Shown here piece after piece: positions 1 through 10,840 of a stretch of DNA of 64,000 nt. Origin of the DNA: Usnea hakonensis (lineage: Eukaryota; Ascomycota; Lecanoromycetes; Lecanorales; Parmeliaceae). The notes under the pieces were generated by a model. That model was not told the DNA's origin. It was given only the letters and a program-made list of their open reading frames with translations, and ran no database searches. Where the stretch lies: positions 372,001 to 436,000 of the forward strand of contig BLJB01000064.1 in the NCBI GenBank assembly GCA_013423325.1, in the 5' to 3' direction. Position numbers and translations under genes: made by a program. How positions within the stretch are numbered: position 1 is the first letter of the stretch; the number at the start of each line of letters is the position of its first letter.

Positions 1-1
1 A

Positions 2-774
2 GACAGGACATCGCTGACAAGAGTAGGTAGCAGTAGTGCTTGGTGCTTGAACAACGAGCAATGTCAACTTGCAACCGCATTGACTCCAGCTATCATATTT
101 TGCGGTACTTTCGGTGCAATTCCCCGCACAACCGCAAATGACTACAACCCTTCAGTGGCGTGTGCAGAGAGTTGTTGGTGAGTACTTTGCATTCATCACG
201 CCCTGCTGCCACATTATCTTCTTTGCTTTGCATAAGCTGACATTGGCGCAGCCAATCCAATCAGCCCTCGGCCTATAAATTCGAACTCAGCAACGGGGAT
301 ACTGCTTGGTGGGGCTGTGGAACAGTCGGCGGTATTACCACCGCCAACGCCGCCATTGAAGATTTAATAACCGTAGCCGGGATTACCACTTCAACAAGCA
401 GTATCGAGACGAGTCAGTCTAGTCTCGCAATAGCATCACCTTCTGCAGCAATCTCAGGCACGAGCGCTTCGAGTACGTCTTCCACCTCTCCAACGAAGAC
501 AACTGCCAGTGCCTCATCTGCGAAAACAACTACTACTGCTCCGTTAGCGAAGACATCAGCCGCCGTGAAAGGCGACGGCTCCTCGGGTCTCAGCACAGCA
601 TCAGAAATTGGTTCCGTGATCGGTGCAGTTTTTGGCGCTGTAGCAATTGCTGTCGCAATATTCTTTGGTATCAAAAGTTTAAAAAAAGAGAGACAACATA
701 GAAGGAATCAACGAAGTCGACGAAGCTCAGACTCAGAGAGCGAAAGATTTGTGCTGAATCAGTTTCATCATTGA
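2..774 (+). CDS. Ser/Thr-rich single-pass membrane protein, 5' partial
   Basis: The reading frame is open from the window edge, so the start and any signal peptide are missing. One intron at 178-251 (GTGAGT...GCAG) joins a cysteine-containing extracellular part to a long Ser/Thr/Ala stretch. A hydrophobic segment follows (about codons at 601-669, SVIGAVFGAVAIAVAIFFG), then a short basic tail rich in Arg and Ser. This order (Cys-rich ectodomain, mucin-like stalk, one membrane helix, short charged cytosolic tail) is that of fungal Wsc/Mid2-like surface proteins, but no WSC domain can be confirmed. The visible coding part is 699 nt, 232 residues plus stop. A wall-sensor role is inference from architecture only. 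A similarly built protein lies at 15612-16657 on the other strand. Confidence 0.7.
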
Positions 775-2721
775 CTCCAGCATACCGTAGCTACGAGAGA
801 CTGGAGATGTCAAGTCGATGTCTCAGTGTATATGAAACAGACTTCCAATGCAGGAAGTGTTGCGATGCAAGGCTGTGAGATGGAACATAGGGTCTACGCC
901 TGGCACAGAGATCAGTCAATGGGCTCCGAGGGGGTTATAATACAGTCCTTGGGGTTCGACGTCAGCAAAATAGTCGCCCTTGATGAGAGGCAAGCCATCT
1001 TTGGAGCAACCACAGTCTCTCTCATGCCTCCCACCTCCCTCCCTGGACGCTACAACGCTTGACCACAATGGAATTCTCCGATTGGTTGACTAACATTATT
1101 GCGCACATGTCCCGTCCATGCCTGGAACTCGACCTTTCTATGCCTACTATGTCGCTAATCTCGCCGGAACTGGAGCTCCTTTAATGTCGTTTCCACCGCG
1201 TCGGTGGTTTAGGGCCTTCGCAGCATTGCATCCCCGCTCATACCTCCTGCGCTCTGGGATCAAGTCGCTGAATACAGATCTGGCACGATCGCCGCAACAG
1301 TTCGCCGATCAGTAAGCGAGACCGCAAATCCGTCGTCGCCCACGCCGAGCCTTACTTCCAGTACCGAACAACCTCTCCGAAAATTGATGGGAAGCGCATT
1401 TGCGAATTCCATTGCTATCAATGAGAATTCAACAACCAGTATAATGGACCTGATTTGGTTACATAGAAGTCCGTCTGAGCATTGATTGCGCTAACGTACC
1501 GAGCTCTTAACAATTAGTTGCCTCTTCGGGCCTAGCGCCGCCCCCTGGTGGAGATCACTATATATTATATAGCACATTATTCTAAACCAGGCCTTTTTCC
1601 AACTATAAATATTGGCACAGATTATATTTAAGTTGCAAAATTGACTGCGCTGTTCAACACAAAGACCATGTGAAGGCTCGTGGATCAGTCATGCCTGCGA
1701 GAAGTAACGGCATGAAATCAACTCCCTTATCTCTACCACTACCTATCTCATTTAAATCGTCAACCCATCTCTTTCTCCCTAGCACCTGACTATTAGCAGC
1801 TGTCGCGTCTCGATCCAAGTTTTGAAAAATGCCCAAAACCATTCCATTCCATTTATTTTGTTTTTATTTTTCTTCTTTTGAAAGAAGGGGGCTTGTTTGC
1901 CAAGAAAACCTCGCAATAACTTCGCATTTCCTTCGAGTCTCCATCAGTTCGCCTCGAGGCGAGAAAAACGCGAGTGAAAAAATACAGGGAAAGTTAGCAG
2001 AGAGAGAGAGAAAGAGGAAGGTGCTGCATCTACAGTATTATTCATATGACCTTGTGAGATGAAAAGAGATGAGATGTATAAACAAATAAAGAAAGATAAC
2101 GTGATGGCCTCGTGGAACATGTGCTACTTACTGTTCCTGGTAAGAAGGCATGGTATGATGCCATCCTCTGATTTTGGGATGAATGTCACGGTTTTGGAAA
2201 ATCCTAATGCAGGGTCCTTGGCAAAATCTCTTACTTGATGTGTTCTGAATTGAGCCTTCGGCTCGGTTTCGGTAGGTGTTCCTGAGAGAGAACTGTTTAC
2301 GCTGTGAGACGAAAAGAGGGAGGAGCTGTTTCTGACTGGTCAAGAAATGGAATTGCGGTTACTAAGATACTTTGACAGTGAGCAATTTTGCACGTGTTTG
2401 GAAAACTAATTGACGCGTCAAAATTTTCATGATTTGGCAGTGATATGAAGAGAGAATTTAGGGGGCTTATGAGCTCAGGATGGAGCAAACAGCGTCTGTG
2501 AAAAAAAAAAGAGTGACCCAGAGGACCTTGGCAGCAGCATAAAACCCCGGTCGGTTCTCTTTCTCTTTCTCTTTCTTCTTCATCCACAGACTCCATGACT
2601 GAGACCTGATTATTGAGATATCAAAATCTCAAACGGCTGAGCTGCTTACATTCGATCGTCGTTGGACATTGATACCGTGACTGCTCTTCGCAAAATTATT
2701 GTAATCAGGAATAACATCATC
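775..2721. other. Intergenic, no convincing gene
   Basis: Several short open frames occur on both strands (for example at 826-1062, 1118-1315 and 2297-2596) but none has splice support, a recognisable domain or plausible composition. There is an AT-rich patch near 1555-1630 and a purine-rich run of AGAG units near 1998-2016. I see no RNA gene or clear repeat. Confidence 0.5.
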
Positions 2722-3522
2722 ATGGAGAGGATCACTCTCATCGCCGATGCCACACAGAGCACAGCTCACAGTGCTACCATTGATGAAAACCATATGGGCA
2801 TAGATCCCATGGAAGATCTCGTCGCAGGCCTCAGAAGCCTCGAGATCAACAAACAGTTCAAGGCGCACATCCCACCAACATTGCCGAAAAAACAGGACAT
2901 GTACGTGGGGATGAATACCTCGCCTGAACGATACCTGGAGAACCTGTGGCTGCTTGGCAAAGCATGGGTACGAAAGGTAAAACACGTCGCCCGTCTGACT
3001 CTCAACTCACAGAACGGTCCGACATGGCCAACTGAGGTCGAGCCAATGGCCCTAGCGCTATTCGACTTCCTGAAGGCACGACGCCGCCCCCTCAGTTACT
3101 GGGCCAACATCCCCGACAGAGCAGACTTTTTGGACCAACTAGACTTCGTGTGGCGGGTCAGTCCGCCATGGCTGCCACCCGACCACCACAAGATCTGCCC
3201 ACCGCTCTGGGAATACCTCACCGGCATGGCCCGGGCCTGGTCGCGCAGCCGCTTCTACAAGAACAAAACATCAGCGGCCCGACACCACCACGTCCTCGCG
3301 CAGCAGCGAGTCCCAACCATTGCGCAATACATCCGGACGAACAAATTCTACCGGGTTGGCGACGATGAGACATCCTGCGAACGGCCGCAGTCCTCACCTC
3401 GCTGCCGCGACAAATGCCATCACTCTGAGTACGCGCATACTCTCAAAAAACTCAAGAAAAAGCATGGCCTGATTCGCGCTCCCGGCGTCGAGCCGGAGAA
3501 CGAATACGGTGGCATTGAATGA
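2722..3522 (+). CDS. Orphan protein of unknown function
   Basis: An uninterrupted frame of 266 residues begins at the first in-frame ATG (2722); the frame stays open upstream to about 2662 without another ATG. I recognise no family. The middle is rich in Trp, Pro and Tyr (for example PPWLPPDHHKICPPLWEY), and the C-terminal third is basic with scattered Cys and His (SCERPQSSPRCRDKCHH) and a lysine run (KKLKKKH). There is no signal peptide or membrane helix, so a soluble and possibly nuclear protein is likely. The length and unbiased composition argue for a real gene, but it could be lineage-specific. A 92-bp tandem repeat starts about 40 bases after the stop. Confidence 0.5.
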   Translation: MERITLIADATQSTAHSATIDENHMGIDPMEDLVAGLRSLEINKQFKAHIPPTLPKKQDMYVGMNTSPERYLENLWLLGKAWVRKVKHVARLTLNSQNGPTWPTEVEPMALALFDFLKARRRPLSYWANIPDRADFLDQLDFVWRVSPPWLPPDHHKICPPLWEYLTGMARAWSRSRFYKNKTSAARHHHVLAQQRVPTIAQYIRTNKFYRVGDDETSCERPQSSPRCRDKCHHSEYAHTLKKLKKKHGLIRAPGVEPENEYGGIE

Positions 3523-4643
3523 ATTGTCGCCGTCAACTACCACAATTCATTCACCACCACAGAAAATCTCGAATCCGGAGCCGGACCCTTCGCTAAGGCA
3601 AGGCCTACCGACCGGAGGGTAAGAGTGACCCGTCCGTGCCACCACGATCACTCACCACCATCCTCGAATCCACTGCGGAGCCTCGCTTAGGCAGGCCTAC
3701 CGACTGGAGGGCAAGAGTGAACCGTCCGTGCCACCACGGTCACTCACCACCATCCTCGAATCCACTGCGGAGCCTCGCTTAGGCAGGCCTACCGACTGGA
3801 GGGTAAGAGTGACCCGTCCGTGCCACCACGATCACTCACTGAATAAAAATGTCCAGCCATCCCGAGCGTCAAGTACCAAGGGCCAAGGCGGGAGGCGCTG
3901 ACCATGGGAGCGCCCCTCCAGCGACGGACTGGCACCTTTGCGCGGTGCTGGAGATAAGTATCTCTGCTTAAGGGCGGCGAGAAACTAAGATCAGTCCAGG
4001 ATGTTATAGTACCTGTCGTGCTGTACTCCAACCAGTCAAAGCCTTTGGGCTCCTGTTTTTGAGCGATGGATTCGATTTGTATCTGGTAAGTTCGCCCTCG
4101 CCCTACTGTGTCTGTCATCTTTCATCGGCTGACTCATGCACCAGACTCCTATTTAATGCTATCAGTGCTGAGCAATCAAGCTGGCTTTAGCATCTCACCG
4201 AGGCCCAGGGATCGAACCTTAGTAAACCAGTGCAAGTGCAGCCTTTTCATTCTTCTATCTCTCGTGTGTTGCAACTGATATACAGGCTTCTGCGGCAGTG
4301 ATTGGGGCTAGGTTGGTCCCCGTCTTCCATACGCTCGTCTTCTCCACAATATTCTTCTGTCATTTCGCACTTGAATCGTCAAGTCGATTTGTACCTACGC
4401 AGATTTCTTTCTTACGCGCTTGTTTGCCAGTCCAACTTGTCCCTCTTAAGAAAACAACATGAGTCATGAAACAATAGAAAGAATATAAATAGTTCGTCAT
4501 CAAATCTAGTACAGCATCAGATAGACATACTGAAAATTATCCTCCATATCTTTCTGGGCATTCACTGAACAATAACCAGTATGAGAATAAGACGGCTGGT
4601 ATTGCCTGCGCCTAGCTTGTATAATGTGACTGTTTCAGCACTG
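3523..4643. other. Intergenic with tandem repeat
   Basis: The first part holds the 92-bp tandem repeat described separately. The rest, up to the stop of the NOSIP-like gene, has no supported gene. A 109-codon antisense frame at 3789-4118 overlaps the repeat and looks accidental. Confidence 0.5.
3566..3838. repeat. Tandem repeat, 92-bp unit, about 2.5-3 copies
   Basis: The word GCCTACCGAC recurs at 3603, 3695 and 3787, giving an exact 92-bp period. Units 1 and 2 differ at only about four positions. The third unit breaks off near 3838 and matches unit 1 at all but one position. A degenerate partial copy precedes them from about 3566 (CTCGAATCC...GGAGCC...CGCTAAGGCA). The unit is GC-rich and non-coding. 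The high identity points to recent duplication. Confidence 0.9.
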
Positions 4644-5828
4644 TTAGCATTGAAAAGCTATGCCCTTTTTCTGTACCATATTATCTCCTCCACCCGCAAA
4701 GCCTGTTCCCTCACTTCTCAGTTCCACTAGACCTGGCTTTGCTGAACCCTTATCTGCTTTGACTCCTTCCCCTTCCATCGCCTTGGATTTCTTACCCGAA
4801 AGATCAGTATCACAAACATAGCAGACTATCCGTTTCTTATCTTCTTGTACGGTAGGGGAAGCGTGAGGATCCGGCGGGCCCTTATCCGGCGACATGAACT
4901 TGGCAGCGCAAGGTTTGCAGAGTACATGGCCGCAAGGTATAGTAAGGACTGCTTTGATGGTGTTTGTGAGATTCTTCTCGCAGGCTGGACATACGCATGT
5001 TGGTGGTTCCGATGGCGAGGAAGCATTGGGGATTGTCTTGAAGTTGATCGTGACTATGGATTTGAGCGACAAGGAGTGCTTGTTATGGGGGGAGGAGGCC
5101 GGACAGAGGGATGATAATTTTGCAATATTGCTTGTTTGTGCGTGGTTCGTGGACGGTGTGAGAGATGGCACCCAGAATGAGGGGAGGGTTGGCTTGGCCG
5201 ACTAGAGACAATCAATTGGCCATGCACGATGATATGAAAAATGTGCAGATAGCTTCCTACCTTCTCCTCATCGAGGGCCTTCCTCGCCTTCGCTCTCTCA
5301 TCCTTCGCGTTCTTCAACATTTCATCCTCATCCAGTTCGAATTTCCGCTTCACGCCTCGGCCCTCATTCCGCTCGACCTCTTCAGAAGTGCTAGTCTTCC
5401 CATTCTTTTTCGCACCACCTTCCAACCCAATCATAGTCTTTTCAAACTGCTCAATGGCCCTTTCTCTCTCTTCTACTCCCCGATCCATCTCTTCCTCCTC
5501 GGCCTCCCGTTGCCGTCTTTCATCTTCCTTCTTCAACCGCTTGATTTCCTTCCCTTGCGCAAGTAGATTGCTGACGGCACACTCTCTGCAGAAAATATCA
5601 CCATTCGAGGAGCATGCTACTGGGTCTCTGGCGATTTGGAGGCAGAGCTGGCATGAAGCAAAGGGTAAGAAGGAATCCCGTGAGAGACGGGTGGCTTGAG
5701 ATCCCCAGGTTGTCTTGAGAAGTGATCGTTCGTGGGATGTGAAGAAGGCAAGAGAGGTATTCCGTTTGCCTGAAGCTGAGGTAAGTATCTACCACCATGA
5801 GCTGAAACATTGGCTTACTGTGAGACAT
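4644..5828 (-). CDS. NOSIP-type RING/U-box E3 ubiquitin ligase homologue
   Basis: There are three exons: 5819-5828, 5261-5769 and 4644-5201, coding 358 residues. The N-terminus MSHSKRNTS followed by FTSHERS and RLSRDSFLPF matches the conserved start of eukaryotic NOSIP proteins (MTRH...YHE in animals). A first half-RING lies at about residues 43-65 (CQLC...DIFCREC). A coiled-coil, Glu/Arg-rich segment follows at about 75-170. A C-terminal RING-like module starts at about residue 244 (CPAC...PCGHVLCKPC...CYVC). In animals NOSIP is a nuclear or cytoplasmic E3 ligase found with spliceosomes; the fungal role is inferred from homology. The first exon is only 10 nt, but its placement restores the family N-terminus exactly. 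The gene diverges from tafazzin across 189 bp. Confidence 0.88.
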
Positions 5829-6017
5829 TACCTTACGAACAGACAGACTAGGGCTCAACTCCTTCTGGGAGGTTTACTTGGAGATCTGATTTCGCGTCTA
5901 AACTCTTAAGCGCTGTTGGCGTCGGCAAAGCTCAAAGAAGCGAACGGAATTCACTTTCGAGACAGTCAATGCTAAACATAATGTCCTCTCAAACTTCCAC
6001 CTTCAATTGATCGCCTG
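5829..6017. promoter_or_regulatory. Shared divergent promoter, NOSIP-like / tafazzin
   Basis: Only 189 bp separate the two divergent start codons, so regulatory sequence and both 5' leaders must be shared or overlap. No TATA box or named motif is evident. Confidence 0.55.
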
Positions 6018-7353
6018 ATGGTGGATGACCCTCCGCCGCCTAGCCTGCTATGGCGAGCAGGTTCCACTGCAATTATGGGCATCACAGGATCCTTGACGCG
6101 TGCATTTATGCACGTATCCAATTGGCAAGACGCTCACGGGCTCGATGGATTCCTAGAACTTTTGGACAAAAGGGCAAATATAGATGGCAGACAGAGAGGA
6201 CTGATTACTGGTATGTTGACCTATACCCACCAACGTGGCCATGAAATTGACCAACGCTTCCTAGTATCGAACCACATCAGCGTGTACGTACGTAGCTTGA
6301 AATCCAAAAACCATCCTTCAACTGCTTCACTAGCTCACAGCACCACGCTCCAGCATTGATGACCCTTTGATGTGGGGCGTGTTACCCCTTCGCTACCATT
6401 TCAACCCCAGTAACCACCGCTGGTCGCTTGGTAGCTATGACATCGTCTTCAAGAACAAGTGCGCGATTCATTCTCCCTCTCCACCAGATACACCGTGGAA
6501 CAAACCTCACCTAACCTAATCAAACCATAGAGCAATGTCCACCTTCTTCGTCCTCGGCCAAGTTCTCCCAACGCATCGCTTTCACAAAGACCGACACGGT
6601 GGACCCTTCCAGCCCACCCTCCGCGAAGCCGTCCGCTTACTCTCCCGCCCTCCATTCTCCCCTACAAGCTCCGCCTTACCAGTCGACCACTCTTTAAGTT
6701 CGCCAGATATCTCAGATCCCTTTTCTTCTCCTAATGAGCACTTCACCTATACAACGGACGGCATCGACACCTTCCCCGCGCCCTCTGCGTACGCATCGCG
6801 GGAGTACAGCTGGATCCATATTTTCCCTGAAGGACGCGTCCATCAGCACCCGCAGAAGGCGATGCGCTATTTCAAATGGGGTGTCGCGCGTCTCATACTC
6901 GAGCCGGATGTATGTCCTGATATAGTACCTATGTGGATCGAGGGTAACAATGAAATCATGCACGAGAACCGGTCAGCGCCGCGGTGGCTGCCACGGGTTG
7001 GGAAAAGATGTGCGGTATGGTTTGGTGAGAATGTCGGAGGGGAGAAGGACGGGAATGTGTTCCATGAAATGCGGGAGAGGTGGCGGAGGTTAGTGGAGGA
7101 AGATAGGCTGAGGGAAAAGGCTGGTCGGGACCTGGAAGTAGGAGTTTTGAGCGAGAAATTGAAATTTGGTCTCGAGGCCGTGAGGTTGAGGGAGGAATGT
7201 ACGATGCAAGTCCGCGGAGCAGTCCTGAAGGTGAGGAGGGAGCGCGGGCTACCGGATGAAGATCCTAAAGAAGGACTCGTCGAGACATGGAGAGCAGAGG
7301 GAGGTATGACAGAGGGTATGATGAACGATGGGAGCTTAGTGAAGGATGCCTGA
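6018..7353 (+). CDS. TAZ1: Tafazzin, monolysocardiolipin acyltransferase
   Basis: Four exons (6018-6210, 6265-6283, 6354-6458, 6531-7353) code 379 residues. The protein has the glycerolipid acyltransferase HX4D motif (NHISVIDD, His68/Asp73) and the second block IFPEGRVHQ near residue 203. The long insert between the blocks and the downstream PMWIEG are typical of tafazzin. Tafazzin remodels cardiolipin acyl chains by transacylation at mitochondrial membranes. The 19-nt second exon carries the catalytic His, and the motif is completed only after the next intron. The C-terminal third is charged and helical, as in other filamentous fungi. The start at 6018 gives a short Pro-rich N-terminus before the membrane-associating segment. 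Confidence 0.9.
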
Positions 7354-7991
7354 AAATCCAAAGTATCGCTTAATGGGCCTATTCATGTCACCAGGGCTTT
7401 TCCGTCCGCTGCCACCAATAGTGGCCGTTGGAGTAGCGAGGAAAACTCCTCAGCGTTGACAATGAGAGGGCGAAAGAGCAGAATTATAGATCTTCACTCA
7501 GTCTACCCATGCACTCTTTTCAACAGATCGTCTTGGCTTCTTACCTACTTTATTAATGCTAGGTAGACAGTAATGTAACAGCTCGTACAAAACAAGGACG
7601 CCAGTCAAGTGAAAAGGCGAGCTTATGGAATTGAGTTGGGCAAAGCCCTTTTAAATTTTATATGGTCTTTTACATACCCAACCCAAAATACTAGCTTCAA
7701 TTGCGTGTTGATCAACAACGCTAATGCAGGGAATCTGCAGCGCCACAATCTCAGCCTCAGCGGATACGTCTTGCATGCGTCACCGCCGCATGTACACACA
7801 AATCATTTATGAAACTCTTTGTAGAAGTATTAAAAGTGAAATTTTGACACCCATCCTTCTTCTTCTCCAGTTGTCTTCCTACAAATATTCCTACATCTCG
7901 AGTCTTCGGAGCCTCGCCTTTTCAAATTTGCATTCTTTGACATTGTATTCCCTCTCTTGTGTCCAACGCAGATACAGAGCGCACTCTAATC
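7354..7991. other. Intergenic / annexin 5' region
   Basis: No gene is seen. The last 150 bases before the annexin start are pyrimidine-rich with CT tracts (around 7855-7960), typical of fungal core promoters and 5' leaders. Confidence 0.5.
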
Positions 7992-9585
7992 ATGGCTTAT
8001 CCTCCGCCTCAAGGGGGCTTTCAACAACAATATGGGCCTCCTCCTCCTCGTGAGCAAACATCTTTCTATCTGTCATGTGCGTATCACTCATTGATCGACA
8101 GAGAGTTATCAACAGCCTCCACCGAATCAATATCCTCCTCAGGGATATCCACAGCAGGGATACCCACAGCAAGGCTATCCTCCACAACAGGGCTATGGTG
8201 GTCCTCCTCCCCCACCGCAGGGTTATGGGCAAGGAAACCATGCTGGAGCCCCACACGGAGGATATGCGCCGCAGGGCCAGTACAACCAAAGCTACCCCCC
8301 ACCCCAACAACCACCTTATGGGGCTTCTTCACATAGTCCATACCCTCAGCAACATGGATATCCTCCACCCCAGCAGCCATATGGGCCTCCTCCCCATAGT
8401 CCGAATCCACAGCAGCAAGGGTACCCACCTTCCCAACAGCAACCTTACGGAGCACCACCCCCGCAAGGCCAACGCCCACCACAACAGTATGGTGCGCCTA
8501 CCCCAAACCAACCATATGGTCAAGCTCCGCCGCCTCATCAAGGGAATTATGCTGCTCCACCCCAAGCATTACCGTACGGACCACCGCCAACCCAACCTTA
8601 CAGCGGCTCTCAAACTGCGCCAACTCCACCTTCCCCTGGATACGTCCCTGGTCAAGTAGCCCGGGTCGATATGTCCCGTCAAGCAGATGAATGCCGAAAA
8701 GCCATGAAAGGATTCGGTACTGATGAAGCTGCACTGACTAGAGTTTTGACAAAGATCTCGATCCTTGAAGTCCCAGCTTTAAAGGAAAGTTTTCGACAAC
8801 GGCATGGCCGCGACCTAGAACATGATGTCGAAAAAGAAGTGAGTGGACACTTCGAGACCTGTCTCTTGTCTATCCTTCGAGGTCCCCTACAACAAGACGT
8901 GTGGTGTTTAAACAAAGCCCTCAAAGGCGCCGGAACCAACGAGGACCTACTCAACGAAGTCATGGTCGGCCGCTCAAATGCCGATATGCAAGCTATCAAA
9001 CAAGCCTACCACCACACTTATCGTCGTAATCTTGAGCACGATGTCCGCGATGATCTCTCTGCCAAGACCGAACGTCTTTTCTCTATGATACTCTCCGCTA
9101 CTCGACAAGAAGAATCAGCCCCAGTGATTCCTCAATCGATCGATGCAGATGTTACCGAAATCCACCGCTGTACAGAAGCTAGGTTTGGTGCTGAACAGCT
9201 GACAGTGTGTTCTATCCTCAGCAATCGCTCCAACAACCAGATTCGTGCAATCGCTCACGCATACGAGCGCAAGTATCGACGGCCACTTGAACAAGTCTTC
9301 ATCAATGAGTTCTCAGGCCATATGGAAGATGTGCTCGTGCAAATGGTCAGATGTGGAACTGACAGGGCGATGCGGGACGCTATCAACATCGAACAAGCTA
9401 TGGCAGGGATGGGAACGAAGGATGATTTGTTGGTTACGAGGGTCGTGAAGGTGCATTGGGATCCGGCGCATCTGCAGCAAGTAAAAGGAGCGTATAAGGT
9501 GAAGTATAGGCAGGATCTGATAGCGAGGGTTCGGGGGGAAACGAGTGGAGACTATGAGAGGTGTTTGGTGGCTATGTTGCAGTGA
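7992..9585 (+). CDS. Annexin (fungal annexin C1 type)
   Basis: Two exons (7992-8049, 8102-9585) code 513 residues. Residues 1 to about 209 form a tail of Pro, Gln, Gly and Tyr with recurrent GYPQQ/YGPP units. The core from about residue 210 to the end contains four annexin repeats. Three carry GxGT-type calcium loops (KGFGTDEAAL, KGAGTNEDLL, AGMGTKDDLL) and the third is degenerate (ARFGAEQL). Annexins bind acidic phospholipids in a calcium-dependent way and act at membranes and in vesicle traffic. The P/Q/G/Y-rich tail is common in fungal annexins and may drive self-association. The small first exon encodes MAYPPPQ and joins in phase to the tail. Confidence 0.93.
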
Positions 9586-10840
9586 TATGGAGGGCTGGAG
9601 TCATGGCTTACGGAGATAGCAGGCCAAGATCCGATGCCTCTTTCTGATGAGTGTAGCTTGGTGCCCCTTGTACAAAACCACCTTGTACTCTACATACCTA
9701 GTACATACTCTCCATAGTCGAGATGAAAGAAAGTGCAAACTGCACAATTTTACGGCACTTCAACTTTGACTCTGATGTATCCGGTCATCATCCGAACGAT
9801 AGCTCAAGATGCACACTGGCTGTTCCTTTGCATATGTAGGACGCTGAAGTCTGGCGCTGAATGAAGCAGGAATAAATCAATTGGGGTTGCTAGCTTTCCG
9901 TGCAACGCGCATTCTTGGCGTGAATGTGTGGGTCTCTGGGCAGTCCTTTCCCCTCTCTTGCAACCGAATCATGAATGACATACTTCGATCAGCAGGTATT
10001 GAGATGGCGGAGAGAAGCTGCATGGCAAGGAAGATAAAGTAGCATCTGGCTATGCTGGGAATCAAGGTGTCATTTTCCTTCACTCAACGGTCTGGGCGGA
10101 GAGACCGAGCGCCAACCCTTTCCAGAATCTGTCGCAGCCTGCGAAGTACGTTCAGTCTGCCTTGCCAGCTGAATGACAAATGAAAGATCGGCCGTCGCAA
10201 CTTCTTCCAGTCATGGCTACTCAGAAAGGATGGGATCATGGAAGATGGATGATGACAACCAAACAGCCGAGTGTTCGGTACCTGGAGATTAAAAAGCGGT
10301 TTGCCATTTTGAGTGGTTTTAGTAAAGTAGCAATGCTACGCTGAGGTAGCATTCAGCAGGAAGACAGAGCCTAGAACTGGAAGGCCCCACTGGATAAGAT
10401 TGAACCCCACATACAACTTGAAGGTACTTTACCTTACTCTACTTTTCAATTGATATCTCTTGCATCTCCTTCGAACGTACAAAATATACCCTGCATCTTT
10501 AGCTAATTTCATATATCTGTTTCAACCAACAAGCTCGGGAGCGTCAATTTACTTAGGCATTTCGCCAAAGCCACCCCCGCCTTCATCTCCCAATCAGCCA
10601 GCCTCGTGTGACTTCTTCTATCCGCCTTGAAGCCAGTTGAACCCAATAACTGACTCCCAGAATCTGCCTACCATCCTATCAACTACCGAGAACCAGTAAT
10701 TGACCACACAAATCGCATACTGAGAAGGAGAAGATACCCAACGCCCATTTTTAAAGCTCTTCGGTCCGAATATTCGCGCAGGATCGCCCGCACTTGCGCT
10801 CCAACGAAAGACATGCGACAGGTCCCTTAGCTCGAATAGG
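9586..10840. other. Intergenic, nothing recognised
   Basis: About 1.25 kb between the annexin stop and the next gene. Only short frames occur, none supported. The segment at 10440-10600 is AT- and pyrimidine-rich, consistent with the promoter and leader of the downstream gene. Confidence 0.5.

Noticed and set aside
826..1315. Two short plus-strand frames after the first gene
   Set aside because: No domain or signal; composition like intergenic DNA.
4190..4230. GATCGAACC string resembling a tRNA T-arm
   Set aside because: Flanking bases do not form T-arm, anticodon or acceptor stems on either strand.
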